DNA from: Kitasatospora gansuensis
Lineage (GTDB): Bacteria > Actinomycetota > Actinomycetes > Streptomycetales > Streptomycetaceae
Direction of reading: 5' to 3'
DNA length: 64,000 nucleotides
Assembly: GCF_014203705.1 (NCBI RefSeq)
Contig: NZ_JACHJR010000001.1
Coordinates: 2,294,001-2,358,000, forward strand
The notes below the pieces were generated by a model. It saw nothing but the letters and a program-made list of their open reading frames with translations. It had not been told where the DNA came from and did no database searches. Numbering within the stretch: position 1 is the first letter of the stretch; each line of letters begins with the position of its first letter. This document shows, in pieces, positions 22,926 through 32,195 of this stretch. The translations under genes were made by a program, and so were the position numbers.

Positions 22926-23783
22926 TCAGCGGCCGTCGCCGGAGTCGGCCGGCTTCCAGCGGAAGAGCCGTTTCTCGGCGAAGGTGAGCAGGCCCTCGGT
23001 GAGCAGGGCGACCACCGCGAGGATGGTCATCGCGGCGTACACACCGGCGGCGTTGAAGGTGCCCTGGGCAGCCGCGACCAGCAGGCCGAGGCCCTTGGTG
23101 GCGCCGATGTACTCGCCGACGATGGCGCCGATCAGGGCGAAGCCGAAGCTGACGTGCAGGCTGGTGAAGATCCAGGTGGTGGCGGCGGGGATGACCACCT
23201 GGAGGGTGAGCCGACGATTGTCGGCGCCGAGGATGCGGGCGTTGGCGATCAGGTTCCGGTCCACCTCGCGCGCTCCCTGGAAGGCGTTGAAGAAGACCGG
23301 GAAGAAGACCAGCACCACCGCCGAGGCGACCTTGGAGGCCGGGCCGAGGCCGAACCAGATCAGGAAGATCGGCGCCAGCACGATCCGCGGGATGGCGTTC
23401 AGGACCTTGATGTACGGGCCGAACACGTCGGCCAGGAACCGGATCCGGCCGAGCGCGATGCCCAGCAGGACGCCGCAGGTGACACCGATCACCCAGCCGG
23501 TGAGGGCCTCGTAGAGGGTGTAGCCGATCTGCTCGCCGAGCGAGCCCTGCGCGGTGCCGTGGGTGATCCACTGCCAGATCTGCGCCCAGATCTTCGACGG
23601 CTGGGAGAAGTTGAACGGGTCGATGATCCCGCTCCGGGCGGACAGTTCCCAGAGGCCGAGGAAGGCGACCAGGACGCCCGCCCGGGCGCCGTACACGGTG
23701 AACTTCCGGTTCCGGGCGGCCCGTTCGCGGGCGGCGGTGCGGGTGACGACGGGCGGTACGGCGACGGCGGTCTCAAGCGGCAT
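22926..23783 (-). CDS. ABC transporter permease (SsuC/TauC type)
   Basis: The product is 285 aa from ATG 23783, with GAGGAG 7 nt upstream. There are about six membrane segments, and the EAA coupling loop reads FNAFQGAREVDRNLIANARI with the following LGADNRRL. This is the usual form in nitrate/sulfonate/taurine importers. Its start overlaps the 3' end of the ATPase gene by 11 bp, indicating coupled translation, and the lipoprotein gene follows after 34 bp. A GTG at 23801 is in frame but has no ribosome site. Confidence 0.88.
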   Translation of the reverse strand: MPLETAVAVPPVVTRTAARERAARNRKFTVYGARAGVLVAFLGLWELSARSGIIDPFNFSQPSKIWAQIWQWITHGTAQGSLGEQIGYTLYEALTGWVIGVTCGVLLGIALGRIRFLADVFGPYIKVLNAIPRIVLAPIFLIWFGLGPASKVASAVVLVFFPVFFNAFQGAREVDRNLIANARILGADNRRLTLQVVIPAATTWIFTSLHVSFGFALIGAIVGEYIGATKGLGLLVAAAQGTFNAAGVYAAMTILAVVALLTEGLLTFAEKRLFRWKPADSGDGR

Positions 23784-24594
23784 TGCCCGCTCCTCTCTCA
23801 CGGGTGATCCGAACCTCTTCGCCCAGCGAGGCCCAGATCTCGCGGTAGAGCTCGACGAAGCGCGGCTCCAGCCGGACCGCCTCCACGGTGCGCGGCCTGG
23901 GCAGGTCCACGGTGAAGATCTCCTTGACGGTGGCGGGGCCCGCCGTCATGACGACCACCCGGTCGGCCAGCGCGATCGCCTCGTCCAGGTCGTGGGTGAC
24001 GAAGACGACGGACGAGCCGGTGCCGGCCCAGAGTTCGAGCAGCTGATCCGACATCAGGGCCCGGGTCTGTACGTCCAGGGCCGAGAAGGGCTCGTCCATC
24101 AGCAGGATCTTGGGGTCGTTGACGAAGGTCTGGGCGAGGGCGACGCGCTTGCGCATGCCGCCGGAGAGCTGGTGCGGGTAGCGGTCCTCGAAGGCGGCCA
24201 GGCCGACCCGGGCCAGCCAGTCGCGGGCCCGCTCGCGGGCCTCGGCCACCGGGACGCCGCGGAACCGGGGGCCCGCCATCACGTTGGAGAGCACCGTCCG
24301 CCAGGGGAAGACGGCGTCCTGCTGGAAGACGAACCCGACCTGCGGGTTGATCCCCTCGACGTTCTCGCCGTGCACCCGGACGTCGCCCTCGGTGGGCTCC
24401 TCCAGGCCGCTGACCAGGGTCAGCGTGGTGGACTTGCCGCAGCCGGTCGGGCCGACCACCGCGACGAACTCGCCCGGGGCCACCGTCAGATCGAGGTCCC
24501 GGACGGCGGTGTGCAGGGTGCCCGAGGGGGTCCTGAATCGCTTGGTCGCACCGGTCAACTCGATCGCCGGGGCTGTGGTTGTCAGCCCGCTCAT
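23773..24594 (-). CDS. ABC transporter ATP-binding protein (SsuB/TauB type)
   Basis: The product is 273 aa from ATG 24594, with GGAGG 6 nt upstream. The Walker A is GPTGCGKST, the signature is LSGGMRKRVALAQ, Walker B is ILLMDEPFSALD and the H-loop is VTHDLDEAIALADRV; all catalytic residues are intact. It energises the permease and lipoprotein encoded downstream. A 7-bp hairpin (24611-24628) sits immediately before its ribosome site and might affect expression. The operon is divergent from a CitA/CitB-type two-component system, which is a candidate regulator. Confidence 0.9.
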   Translation of the reverse strand: MSGLTTTAPAIELTGATKRFRTPSGTLHTAVRDLDLTVAPGEFVAVVGPTGCGKSTTLTLVSGLEEPTEGDVRVHGENVEGINPQVGFVFQQDAVFPWRTVLSNVMAGPRFRGVPVAEARERARDWLARVGLAAFEDRYPHQLSGGMRKRVALAQTFVNDPKILLMDEPFSALDVQTRALMSDQLLELWAGTGSSVVFVTHDLDEAIALADRVVVMTAGPATVKEIFTVDLPRPRTVEAVRLEPRFVELYREIWASLGEEVRITRERGAGNAA

Positions 24595-24754
24595 ATCCAC
24601 CTCCGAAGGTCCCGGCGCCATCGCCGGGTCTGTGTCTGCCCCGGAGGTTAGGAGTGGCGCGGGTCACGGCGGCACCCTTGCGGGCGTACTGCGACTTCCT
24701 GGCGTTGAGGACTGTTCTGCTCCTTTTGCTTCCGCTACAACAGCGGAGCGGGGG

Positions 24755-24783
24755 CTGACAGAAACACCGGGGAAACATATGGT
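24755..24783 (+). promoter_or_regulatory. Sigma-HrdB-type promoter for the sensor kinase operon
   Basis: CTGACA (24755-24760) and TATGGT (24778-24783) are separated by 17 bp, a good match to TTGACA-N17-TANNNT. The predicted transcript would start near 24790, about 30 bp before the GTG at 24820. Confidence 0.5.
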
Positions 24784-24819
24784 GTCGATCCCACCCGAAC
24801 CGCCAGGAAGGAGACCCGC

Positions 24820-26415
24820 GTGAGACGCCCGCACTGGCCCCGCCGGGTCTTCGCCCAGCTGCTGCTGAGCCAGACCGTGGTCACGGTCGGGGTCACCGCC
24901 GTGACGGCCGGCCTGTTCCTGGCCCCGGTGAGCCGGGAGCTGGACCACGACGCCAAGCAGCGGGCGCTGTCGATCGCCCAGTCCACGGCGGCCGACGAGG
25001 CGATCGCGCTGGCCGCGGCCGGCCAGGACGCGGTGGCCGCCCAGCGCGACGCCGAGCAGATCCGGCTGGCCACCGGCGCCAGCTTCGTGGTGATCACCGA
25101 TCTGGACGGCATCCGGCTCTCGCACACCGACCCGTCGAAGATCGGCTTCCGGGTCAGCACCGACCCGGAACCCGCGCTGCGTGGGGAGAGCGTGACCGCG
25201 ATCCAGCAGGGCACGCTGGGCCGGACGGCCCGGGGCAAGGTGCCGCTCCGGCTGGCGGACGGCCGGATCGTCGGCGAGGTGTCGGTCGGGATCAGCGACG
25301 TGTCGATCCGGCGGCGGCTGCTCAGCATGGTGGCGGGCATCCTGCTCTGCGCGGGCGCGGGCCTGGCGGCCGGGCTGCTGGCGACCCTGGTGCTGGCCCG
25401 GCGGCTGAAGCGGCGCACGCACAACATCGCGATCGCCGACATCTCCGCGCTGCTGGTCGAGCGGGAGGCGATGCTGCACGGCATCCGGGAGGGCATGGTC
25501 GCGCTCGACCGGCGGGGCCGGGTCCGGCTGGCCAACGACGAGGCGGTCCGGCTGCTCGCGCTGCCCGAGGACTGCACCGGGCGAATGATCGACGAGCTGC
25601 TGCCGCCGGGCCGGCTGGCCGAGGTGCTCACCGGCCGGATCGAGGGCATTGACCTGCCCGCCGTCCGGGACGACCGGGTACTGGTGGTGAACCGGATGGC
25701 CACCGAGCACGACGGCGCCGTGATCACCCTCCGGGACCGAACCGAACTGGAATCCCTGGTGCGGGAGTTGGACACCACCCGGAGCCTGACCGAGGCACTC
25801 CGCGCCCAGGACCACGAGCACGCCAACCGGATGCACACCCTGCTCGGCCTGCTGGAGCTCGGCCTGCACCGGCAGGCCGCCGAGTTCATCTCCGAGCAGT
25901 CGGGATCGCACGCGGCGGTCGCCGCCCGGATCGCCGAACAGGTCCAGGACCCGCACGTGGCCGCCCTGTTGGCGGGCAAGGCGGCGGTCGCGGCGGAACG
26001 CGGCGTCCGGCTGGAGATCACCGCCGACAGCCACCTGCCGGACGCGGCGGTCGACCCGCGCGCGCTGGTCACCGTGCTCGGCAACCTGGTCGACAACGCG
26101 CTGGACGTGCTCTCCGGCGGGGTGCGCTCCGACGGGGTGGTCTCAGTCGGTCTGCGCGTCTGCGGCGACGCCCTGCTGATCGAGGTCGCGGACAGCGGCC
26201 CTGGCGTCCCGGCCGAGCTGCGGGAGCGGATCTTCGAGGAGGGCTGGACCGACAAGACCGCCCCCGCGCACCGCCCGCGCGGCCTGGGCCTGGCGATGGT
26301 CCGACGGCTGGTGGAGCGTTCTGGTGGTCAGGTGACGGTCGATCAGGGACCGCTCGGCGGCGCGCGTTTCAGCGTCGAACTGCCCGAAGCCCTGCACGCG
26401 GCGGTGATCGCGTGA
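24820..26415 (+). CDS. CitA/DcuS-type sensor histidine kinase
   Basis: The product is 531 aa from GTG 24820, with AAGGAG 6 nt upstream. An N-terminal membrane segment (about 12-35) and a second one (about 168-190) bracket a periplasmic PDC/Cache domain with SFVVITDLDGIRLSHTDPSK. It is followed by a PAS-like region (about 220-310), a SpoOB-type dimerisation helix with phospho-acceptor histidine in QDHEHANRMHTL, and an HATPase domain (NLVDNALDVLS, ADSGPGVP, GLGLAMVRRL). Such kinases sense small carboxylates outside the cell. It overlaps the response regulator gene by 4 bp (GTGA). Neighbouring transporter genes on both sides suggest it controls nutrient uptake. Confidence 0.9.
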   Translation: MRRPHWPRRVFAQLLLSQTVVTVGVTAVTAGLFLAPVSRELDHDAKQRALSIAQSTAADEAIALAAAGQDAVAAQRDAEQIRLATGASFVVITDLDGIRLSHTDPSKIGFRVSTDPEPALRGESVTAIQQGTLGRTARGKVPLRLADGRIVGEVSVGISDVSIRRRLLSMVAGILLCAGAGLAAGLLATLVLARRLKRRTHNIAIADISALLVEREAMLHGIREGMVALDRRGRVRLANDEAVRLLALPEDCTGRMIDELLPPGRLAEVLTGRIEGIDLPAVRDDRVLVVNRMATEHDGAVITLRDRTELESLVRELDTTRSLTEALRAQDHEHANRMHTLLGLLELGLHRQAAEFISEQSGSHAAVAARIAEQVQDPHVAALLAGKAAVAAERGVRLEITADSHLPDAAVDPRALVTVLGNLVDNALDVLSGGVRSDGVVSVGLRVCGDALLIEVADSGPGVPAELRERIFEEGWTDKTAPAHRPRGLGLAMVRRLVERSGGQVTVDQGPLGGARFSVELPEALHAAVIA

Positions 26416-27110
26416 TCGACGTACTCGTGGTGGACGACGACTTCCGGGTCGCCGACGTGCACGCCGCCTACGTGGCCAAGGTCCCCGGCTTCCGGGTGAC
26501 CGGCCGGGCGCACAGCGCCGGGGAGGCGCTGGCCGCGCTGGAACGCACCCCGGTCGACCTGGTGCTGCTCGACCACCACCTGCCGGACGAGACCGGCCTG
26601 GCCCTGGTCCGCCGGATGCGCGAGGCCGGGATCAGCTGCGACGTGATGATGGTGACGGCTGCCCGGGACGTCTCCACCGTGCACGCCGCGATGCAGCACG
26701 GCGCCCTGCAGTACCTGGTGAAACCGTTCAGCTTCGCCGGCCTGCGCGAGAAGCTGGTCAGCTACGCGGACCTGCGGCACGCACTGGCCGGCCCGGCCGC
26801 CCGGGAGACCTGCCAGGACGAGGTGGACCGGATGTACGCCACCCTGCGCAGCACCGCCTCCCCGCTGACCACCCTGCCCAAGGGCCACTCGGCGCCCACC
26901 ACCGACCTGGTGCTGGGCGTGCTCCGCCAGGCCGGCCGCCCACTCTCCGCCCAGGAGGTCGCCGACCGGACCGGGCTGAGCCGCTCCACCGCACAGCGCT
27001 ACCTCAAGCAGCTGGAGCGCGACAGCCGCCTGCGGCTGAGCCTGCGCTACGGCGACACCGGCCGGCCGGAGCACAGGTACGTGCTGCCTACGCCGCTCCC
27101 GCCCCGGTGA
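26412..27110 (+). CDS. CitB/DcuR-type response regulator
   Basis: The product is 232 aa from GTG 26412. The receiver domain (about 1-118) has the acidic pair VVDDD, the phospho-acceptor Asp in LVLLDHHLPDETG and the Lys in YLVKPFSF. A linker leads to a C-terminal helix-turn-helix (about 170-215, SAQEVADRTGLSRSTAQRYL), as in the CitB family. Its start overlaps the kinase stop, so the two are coupled. Its last 23 bp overlap the convergent symporter gene. Likely targets are the divergent ABC operon and the acetate-symporter operon; this is inference from position. Confidence 0.9.
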   Translation: MIDVLVVDDDFRVADVHAAYVAKVPGFRVTGRAHSAGEALAALERTPVDLVLLDHHLPDETGLALVRRMREAGISCDVMMVTAARDVSTVHAAMQHGALQYLVKPFSFAGLREKLVSYADLRHALAGPAARETCQDEVDRMYATLRSTASPLTTLPKGHSAPTTDLVLGVLRQAGRPLSAQEVADRTGLSRSTAQRYLKQLERDSRLRLSLRYGDTGRPEHRYVLPTPLPPR

Positions 27111-28689
27111 GTGAACGGACTTCCAGCTCCGCGTACTTGTCGGGGTCGGCCGCCTCCCGCGAGGTGACGGTGCCGAGCCAGCCGGCCAGGAAGCCGAGCG
27201 GGATGGAGACCAGGCCCGGGTTCTCCAGTGGGAACCAGTGGAAGTCCACTCCAGGGAAGACCGCCGTCGGCGAGCCGGAGACCACCGGGGAGAACAGCAC
27301 CAGCAGGACGGCCGGGACCAGCCCGCCGTACACCGACCAGACCGCGCCCCGGGTGGTGAACCGGCGCCAGAACAGCGAGTAGAGCAGGGTCGGCAGATTG
27401 GCCGAGGCGGCCACCGCGAAGGCCAGGCCGACCAGGAAGGCGACGTTCAGCCGCTGGGCGTACAGGCTGAGCACGATCGCCAGCGCGCCGATCACCACGG
27501 CCGCGATCCGGGCCACCCGCACCTCCTGACGTTCCGTCACCTGCCGTTCGCCGTCCCGGCGCCAGGCCCGGGCGAACAGGTCGTGGGCGAAGGCGGCCGA
27601 GGAGGCCAGCGTCAGCCCGGCGACCACCGCCAGGATGGTGGCGAAGGCGATCGCCGAGATCAGCGCGAACAGCAGCACCCCGCCGGTGCTGCCCGCTCCC
27701 CCGCCGAGCACCTGGGCCAGCAGCGGAACCGCCGTGTTCCCGGCCGGGTTGGCGGCCCGGACGGCGGCGCTGCCGACCAGCGCGGCGGCGCCCAGACCGA
27801 GCACGATGGCCATCAGGTAGAAGCCGCCGATCAGCCCGATCGCCCAGATCGTGGAGCGGCGGGCGGCCCGGGCGGTGGGCACGGTGTAGAACCGGGACAG
27901 GATGTGCGGCAGCCCGGCGGTGCCGAGCACCAGGGCCAGCCCGAGCGAGAAGAAGTCCAGCCGACTGGCCGTCCCCGTCCCGTACTTGAGGCCGGGCTGG
28001 AGGAACGCCTCGCCCGCGCCGCTGCCCCGGGCGGCGGCCCGCATCAGCTCGGCCAGGTCGCCGTGGAAGCGGACCAGCACCAGCCCGGTGAGCAGCAGTG
28101 AACCGGCCACCAGCAGCACGGCCTTGACGATCTGGATCCAGGTGGTGGCCTTCATCCCGCCCACCGTGACGTAGACGATCATCAGCGCGCCGACCCCGAC
28201 GATCGCCCAGGTCTTCGCCGAACCGCCGCCGGTACCGAGCAGCAGGGCCACCAGGCTGCCCGCGCCGACCATCTGCGCGACCAGGTAGAGCAGGGTGACC
28301 ACCACACTGGCGCTGCCCACCGCCGCCCGGACCGGCCGCTGGCGCATCCGCAGCGCCAGCACGTCGGCCAGGGTGTACCGGCCCGCGTTCCTGACCAGTT
28401 CGGCGACCAGCATCAGCACCGCCAGCCAGGCGACCAGGAAGCCGATGCTGTACAGCACGCCGTCGTAGCCGTAGAGCGAGATCAGGCCGGTGACGCCGAG
28501 GAAGGAGGCGGCCGAGAGGTAGTCGCCGGAGAGCGCCAGGCCGTTCTGCAGCGGGCTGAACTCCCGGCCGCCGGTGTAGAACTCCTCGGCGGCCTGACCC
28601 CGGCGGCCGGCCCAGAGCGTGATGCCCAGGGTGACCAGCACGATGACGGCGAACAGGGCCACGGCCAGGCCGTGTTGGGAGCTGTTCAC
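27088..28689 (-). CDS. Sodium/solute symporter family, acetate permease ActP-like
   Basis: The product is 533 aa from GTG 28689. There are about thirteen membrane segments. Sodium:solute symporter signatures include DYLSAASFLGVTGLISLYGYDG near the N-terminus, and GLPHILSRFYTV and FATILAVVAGLTLASSAAFA further on. Together with the DUF485 gene it overlaps (GTGA, 4 bp), it forms the yjcH-actP type pair that imports acetate or related short-chain carboxylates with cations. Its 3' end overlaps the response regulator gene by 23 bp, convergently. Exact substrate is not determined. Confidence 0.88.
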   Translation of the reverse strand: MNSSQHGLAVALFAVIVLVTLGITLWAGRRGQAAEEFYTGGREFSPLQNGLALSGDYLSAASFLGVTGLISLYGYDGVLYSIGFLVAWLAVLMLVAELVRNAGRYTLADVLALRMRQRPVRAAVGSASVVVTLLYLVAQMVGAGSLVALLLGTGGGSAKTWAIVGVGALMIVYVTVGGMKATTWIQIVKAVLLVAGSLLLTGLVLVRFHGDLAELMRAAARGSGAGEAFLQPGLKYGTGTASRLDFFSLGLALVLGTAGLPHILSRFYTVPTARAARRSTIWAIGLIGGFYLMAIVLGLGAAALVGSAAVRAANPAGNTAVPLLAQVLGGGAGSTGGVLLFALISAIAFATILAVVAGLTLASSAAFAHDLFARAWRRDGERQVTERQEVRVARIAAVVIGALAIVLSLYAQRLNVAFLVGLAFAVAASANLPTLLYSLFWRRFTTRGAVWSVYGGLVPAVLLVLFSPVVSGSPTAVFPGVDFHWFPLENPGLVSIPLGFLAGWLGTVTSREAADPDKYAELEVRSLTGAGAA

Positions 28690-29072
28690 CGCAGCTGGTC
28701 CTGGGTGTCCCAGCGCAGCTCCAGGGCGGCGGCGTCCCGGCCGGCCCGGGCGTTCCTGGCGTAGAGCCAGGTGAGCACGAAGGTGGAGGAGAACTGCAGC
28801 AGGCCGAACACCCAGGCCACGTTCAGCGGACCGGCCACCTGGTGCCGCATCAGGCCGGGGGCGGCGGTCTGGGCCACCAGGTAGAGCAGGTACCAGCCGA
28901 GGAAGCCGGCGGTGGCCGGGAAGACGAACCCCCGGTAGCCGCGCCGGATCTGCTGGAACGCCTCGCTCTCCTGGACCGTCCGGTACACCTCGGCCCGGCC
29001 CGCGCCCTGCTGCGGTGCGCTCTGCTGCGGTGCGATCTCCTGTTGGGCCACGGCTGCTCCACGGTCGGGCAT
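28686..29072 (-). CDS. DUF485 small membrane protein
   Basis: The product is 128 aa from ATG 29072. A Gln/Ala-rich N-terminus is followed by the DUF485 core with two membrane segments: FVFPATAGFLGWYLLYLVAQ (about 50-70) and the segment VAWVFGLLQFSSTFVLTWLY (about 85-105). DUF485 proteins accompany ActP-type symporters and are often thought to be accessory subunits. The stop overlaps the symporter start by 4 bp. An in-frame GTG two codons upstream is an alternative start; neither has a strong ribosome site. Confidence 0.82.
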   Translation of the reverse strand: MPDRGAAVAQQEIAPQQSAPQQGAGRAEVYRTVQESEAFQQIRRGYRGFVFPATAGFLGWYLLYLVAQTAAPGLMRHQVAGPLNVAWVFGLLQFSSTFVLTWLYARNARAGRDAAALELRWDTQDQLR

Positions 29073-29169
29073 CGGCACCGGAGGGCGAGCCTCCGGTCAC
29101 CTGGACCGCTCCAGCATGGAACCGTCGCGGAGCCGTTCGGGGCGGCTTTGCAGATACGTTCACTCAAAC

Positions 29170-29203
29170 AGGTGAGCCCCCGTCGGCTGACGGGGGCTCA
29201 CCT
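29170..29203 (-). terminator. Intrinsic terminator after parE
   Basis: A 15-bp perfect stem, AGGTGAGCCCCCGTC against GACGGGGGCTCACCT, closes a 4-nt loop 13 bp after the parE stop. On the minus strand it is followed by TGTTTGAG. It separates parE from the DUF485 promoter. Confidence 0.9.
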
Positions 29204-29216
29204 GCCGACCGCTGGG

Positions 29217-31328
29217 TCAGGCGTCGATCCGCGAACGGTCCATGGTGGCCGCCGAGTCGACGATGAACTCCTTGCGCGGCGCCACGTCGTTGCCCATCAG
29301 CAGGTCGAAGACCTTCTCGGCCTGCTCCAGGTCACCCAGGTTGATCCGGCGCAGGGTGCGGTGGCGCGGGTCCATGGTGGTCTCGGCCAGCTGGTCGGCG
29401 TCCATCTCACCGAGACCCTTGTACCGCTGCACCGGCTCCTTCCAGCGCTGGCCCTTGCGCTGGAACTCCAGCAGGGTGGAGCGCAGTTCGGCGTCGGAGT
29501 AGGTGTAGTGGTACTTCTCCTGGCCGCGCTTGGGGCTGGTCAGCTCCGTCCGGTGCAGCGGCGGGACGGCCGCGAACACCCGGCCCTGCTCGACCATCGG
29601 GCGCATGTACCGCTGGAACAGCGTCAGCAGCAGGCAGCGGATGTGCGAACCGTCGACGTCGGCGTCGGCCATGAAGATGACCCGGCCGTAGCGGGCCTGG
29701 TCGATGTCGAAGGTCCGGCCCGAACCGGCCCCTATCACCTGGATGATCGAGGCGCACTCGGCGTTCTTGAGCATGTCGGCGACGGACGCCTTCTGCACGT
29801 TCAGGATCTTGCCGCGGATCGGCAGCAGCGCCTGGAACTCGGAGTTGCGGGCCAGCTTCGCGGTGCCGAGCGCCGAGTCGCCCTCCACGATGAAGAGTTC
29901 GCTGCGCTCGACGTCGTCGCTGCGGCAGTCGGCCAGCTTGGCCGGCAGCGAGGAGGTCTCCAGCGCGGTCTTCCGGCGCTGCGCCTCCTTGTGCTGACGG
30001 GCCGCCACCCTGGTCCGGGCGGCCGCCACCACCTTCTCCAGCACGGCCCGGGCCTGGAGCTTCTCGTCCTTCTTGGCCGAGGTCAGGAAGGCCTTCAACT
30101 CCTTGGCCACCACGGCCGCGACGATCCGGTTGGCGGCCGAGGTGCCGAGCACCTCCTTGGTCTGACCCTCGAACTGCGGCTCGGCCAGCCGGACGGTGAC
30201 CACCGCGGTCAGGCCCTCGGTCGCGTCGTCCTTGGTGATGTCGTCCTCGGCGACCCGGAGCAGCTTGCCCGCGCGCAGCGCCTCGTTGACCGTCTTGGCG
30301 AGCGAACGCTCGAAGCCGGTGACGTGGGTGCCGCCCTTGGGGGTGGCGATGATGTTCACGAAGGAACGCATCGTGGTGTCGTAACCGGCGCCCCAGCGCA
30401 GGGCGATGTCCACCCCGAGCTCGCGGGTGACCTCGGTCGGGGTCATGTGACCGAGCTCGTCCAGCACCGGAACGGTCTCCTTGAAGCTGCCCTCGCCGTG
30501 CAGCCTGAGCACGTCGCAGACCGGCTTGTCGGGCGCCAGGAACTCGCAGAACTCGCTGATCCCGCCGTCGAAACGGAAGGTGTCCTGCTGGACCTTCTCA
30601 CTCTCCGTCAGGCGCTCGTCACGCACGATGATGGTGAGCCCCGGCACCAGGAAGGCGGTCTGCCTGGCCCGGGCGTGCAGGGTGTCCAGCGAGAGCTTGG
30701 CCTCCTTGAGGAAGATCTGCCGGTCGGCCCAGTAGCGGACCCGGGTACCGGTCTTCCCCTTGGCGACCTTGCCCTTCCTGGTCACCCCGGTGCCCGCCTC
30801 GAACGGGGCGTCCGGGCTGAGTTCGGTGAAGATGCCGGGGGTGCCGCGCCGGAAGCTGATCGCGTGGACGTGGCCGCTCCGGTCCACCTCGACGTCCAGC
30901 CGCGCGGAGAGCGCGTTGACCACCGAGGCGCCGACACCGTGCAGACCGCCGGAGGCGGCGTACGAGCCACCGCCGAACTTGCCGCCGGCGTGCAGCTTGG
31001 TCATCACGACCTCGACCCCGGACAGCCCGGTCTTCGGCTCCACGTCGACCGGGATGCCGCGGCCGTTGTCCTTGACCTCGACCGAGCCGTCCTCGTACAG
31101 CACGACCTCGATCCGGTCGCAGTGGCCGCCGAGCGCCTCGTCCACCGCGTTGTCGATGATCTCCCAGAGGCAGTGCATCAGGCCGCGGCTGTCGGTGGAA
31201 CCGATGTACATGCCGGGGCGCTTGCGGACCGCCTCGAGACCCTCCAGGACGAGCAGGTGCCGAGCGGTGTAGTTGGAGCCGTCGTCTCCGGACAGCAGGG
31301 CGGAGGACGCGTTCGGATCGGCGCTCAC
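29217..31328 (-). CDS. parE: DNA topoisomerase IV subunit B
   Basis: The product is 703 aa from GTG 31328, with GAGGAG about 10 nt upstream. The GHKL ATPase domain has EIIDNAVDEALGG, KDNGRGIPV and GGLHGVGASVVNAL. The TOPRIM domain has IVEGDSALGTAKLARN and FMADADVDGSHI, then a C-terminal RYKGLGEMDADQL. Residues needed for ATP binding and Mg2+ coordination are present. It partners ParC (17072-19525) to decatenate sister chromosomes. The N-terminal 24 codons of open frame upstream of the chosen start lack conservation. It is divergent from the DUF7455 gene and followed by a strong terminator. Confidence 0.94.
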   Translation of the reverse strand: MSADPNASSALLSGDDGSNYTARHLLVLEGLEAVRKRPGMYIGSTDSRGLMHCLWEIIDNAVDEALGGHCDRIEVVLYEDGSVEVKDNGRGIPVDVEPKTGLSGVEVVMTKLHAGGKFGGGSYAASGGLHGVGASVVNALSARLDVEVDRSGHVHAISFRRGTPGIFTELSPDAPFEAGTGVTRKGKVAKGKTGTRVRYWADRQIFLKEAKLSLDTLHARARQTAFLVPGLTIIVRDERLTESEKVQQDTFRFDGGISEFCEFLAPDKPVCDVLRLHGEGSFKETVPVLDELGHMTPTEVTRELGVDIALRWGAGYDTTMRSFVNIIATPKGGTHVTGFERSLAKTVNEALRAGKLLRVAEDDITKDDATEGLTAVVTVRLAEPQFEGQTKEVLGTSAANRIVAAVVAKELKAFLTSAKKDEKLQARAVLEKVVAAARTRVAARQHKEAQRRKTALETSSLPAKLADCRSDDVERSELFIVEGDSALGTAKLARNSEFQALLPIRGKILNVQKASVADMLKNAECASIIQVIGAGSGRTFDIDQARYGRVIFMADADVDGSHIRCLLLTLFQRYMRPMVEQGRVFAAVPPLHRTELTSPKRGQEKYHYTYSDAELRSTLLEFQRKGQRWKEPVQRYKGLGEMDADQLAETTMDPRHRTLRRINLGDLEQAEKVFDLLMGNDVAPRKEFIVDSAATMDRSRIDA

Positions 31329-31832
31329 TCGGTGTGCACTCCTCAATGACGTTCTGACTCGTCTGACTTCCGGCCCGGTGCTTCCCCGGCCGGACCCCAC
31401 AGTGTTCCCAATGCCTGAGACACATCGGAGACGGCCCGCGCAGCTTGTACGCGCTGCGCGAACAAGGCCGTCGCCGGATCCGGAGCCACCGGAACGCCAT
31501 CTCCTCCTGCCACCACGGGTCCTGAAGGACCGTCGCCCGGGGAGCAGGCGGTGGAACAGGCGATATGCAGGCTACCGGTGTCAGGGACGGGGCTTATGCT
31601 CCAACCCAGCAGAGGATTATGCTACGCGGACCTCGACACCCGACCGATCGGGAGTTCGAGCCAAATGGCGAGTCCTGGGATTCGGCAGGCATGAACCGCC
31701 GGCGCCTTGGGCACGTCCTCAGCAACAACACAGCAGAATCCTCAGAGAAGAAAAGCCACGAGCGGGAACGTTTTCGGCCTGGTTGGATGTTGACCCTGGT
31801 ACGACAGCTCGTCGAGCTAGAGAAGAGGCGAC
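31329..31832. other. Intergenic region between parE and the DUF7455 gene
   Basis: This 504-bp region lies between divergent starts. It contains an inverted repeat CGCGCAGC/GCTGCGCG (31437-31460) and two TTATGCT words (near 31590 and 31618) that could be -10 elements for the rightward gene. A TTGACC at 31790 is too far from any good -10. Frames through it have no ribosome sites, and I see no RNA gene. Confidence 0.4.
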
Positions 31833-32063
31833 GTGACTACTGTTCTGACCCCTGCGAGCCCGCTCACCGCGGCTGACCGCTGCGACCGCTGCGGCGCCCA
31901 GGCCTACCTGCGCGTCGTACTCGCGAGCGGCGGAGAGCTGCTCTTCTGCGCCCACCACGGGCGGAAGTTCGAGCCCGAGCTCAAGAAGATCGCGGTCGAG
32001 ATACACGACGAGAGCGGCCGCCTCACGGAGCCGAGCACCAACGCCTCGGAGGACGAGCGCTGA
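31833..32063 (+). CDS. DUF7455 small zinc-ribbon-like protein
   Basis: The product is 76 aa from GTG 31833. The sequence has CDRCGAQAYLRV followed by LLFCAHHGRKF; the arrangement C-x2-C ... C-x2-H is a likely zinc-binding knuckle. Actinobacteria keep this small protein beside hrdB, but I know of no function for it. RBS-like AGAGG lies about 6 nt upstream. It is followed by a large inverted repeat that should terminate transcription before the convergent trypsin gene. Confidence 0.82.
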   Translation: MTTVLTPASPLTAADRCDRCGAQAYLRVVLASGGELLFCAHHGRKFEPELKKIAVEIHDESGRLTEPSTNASEDER

Positions 32064-32099
32064 GTTCGCCGCTCGCACAGGCGAGCGCGCAGACCTGAC

Positions 32100-32150
32100 C
32101 GCCGGAGCCGGGCGGCCGCCCCCACCAGGGCGAGCCGTCCGGCTCCGGCG
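32100..32150. terminator. Terminator between the DUF7455 and trypsin genes
   Basis: CGCCGGAGCCGG (32100-32111) pairs perfectly with CCGGCTCCGGCG (32139-32150) around a 27-nt structured loop. A smaller hairpin, GCTCGC/GCGAGC, lies just before it at 32071-32086. The pair sits between two convergent genes. Confidence 0.65.
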
Positions 32151-32195
32151 CGTCTTCGACCGTCCGTCACCTGACGGTGTGTCGGAGCGTGTCCG

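Noticed and set aside
28842-31349. 835-codon open frame antisense to parE
   Set aside because: Third-position GC artefact of the parE gene; no conserved motif.
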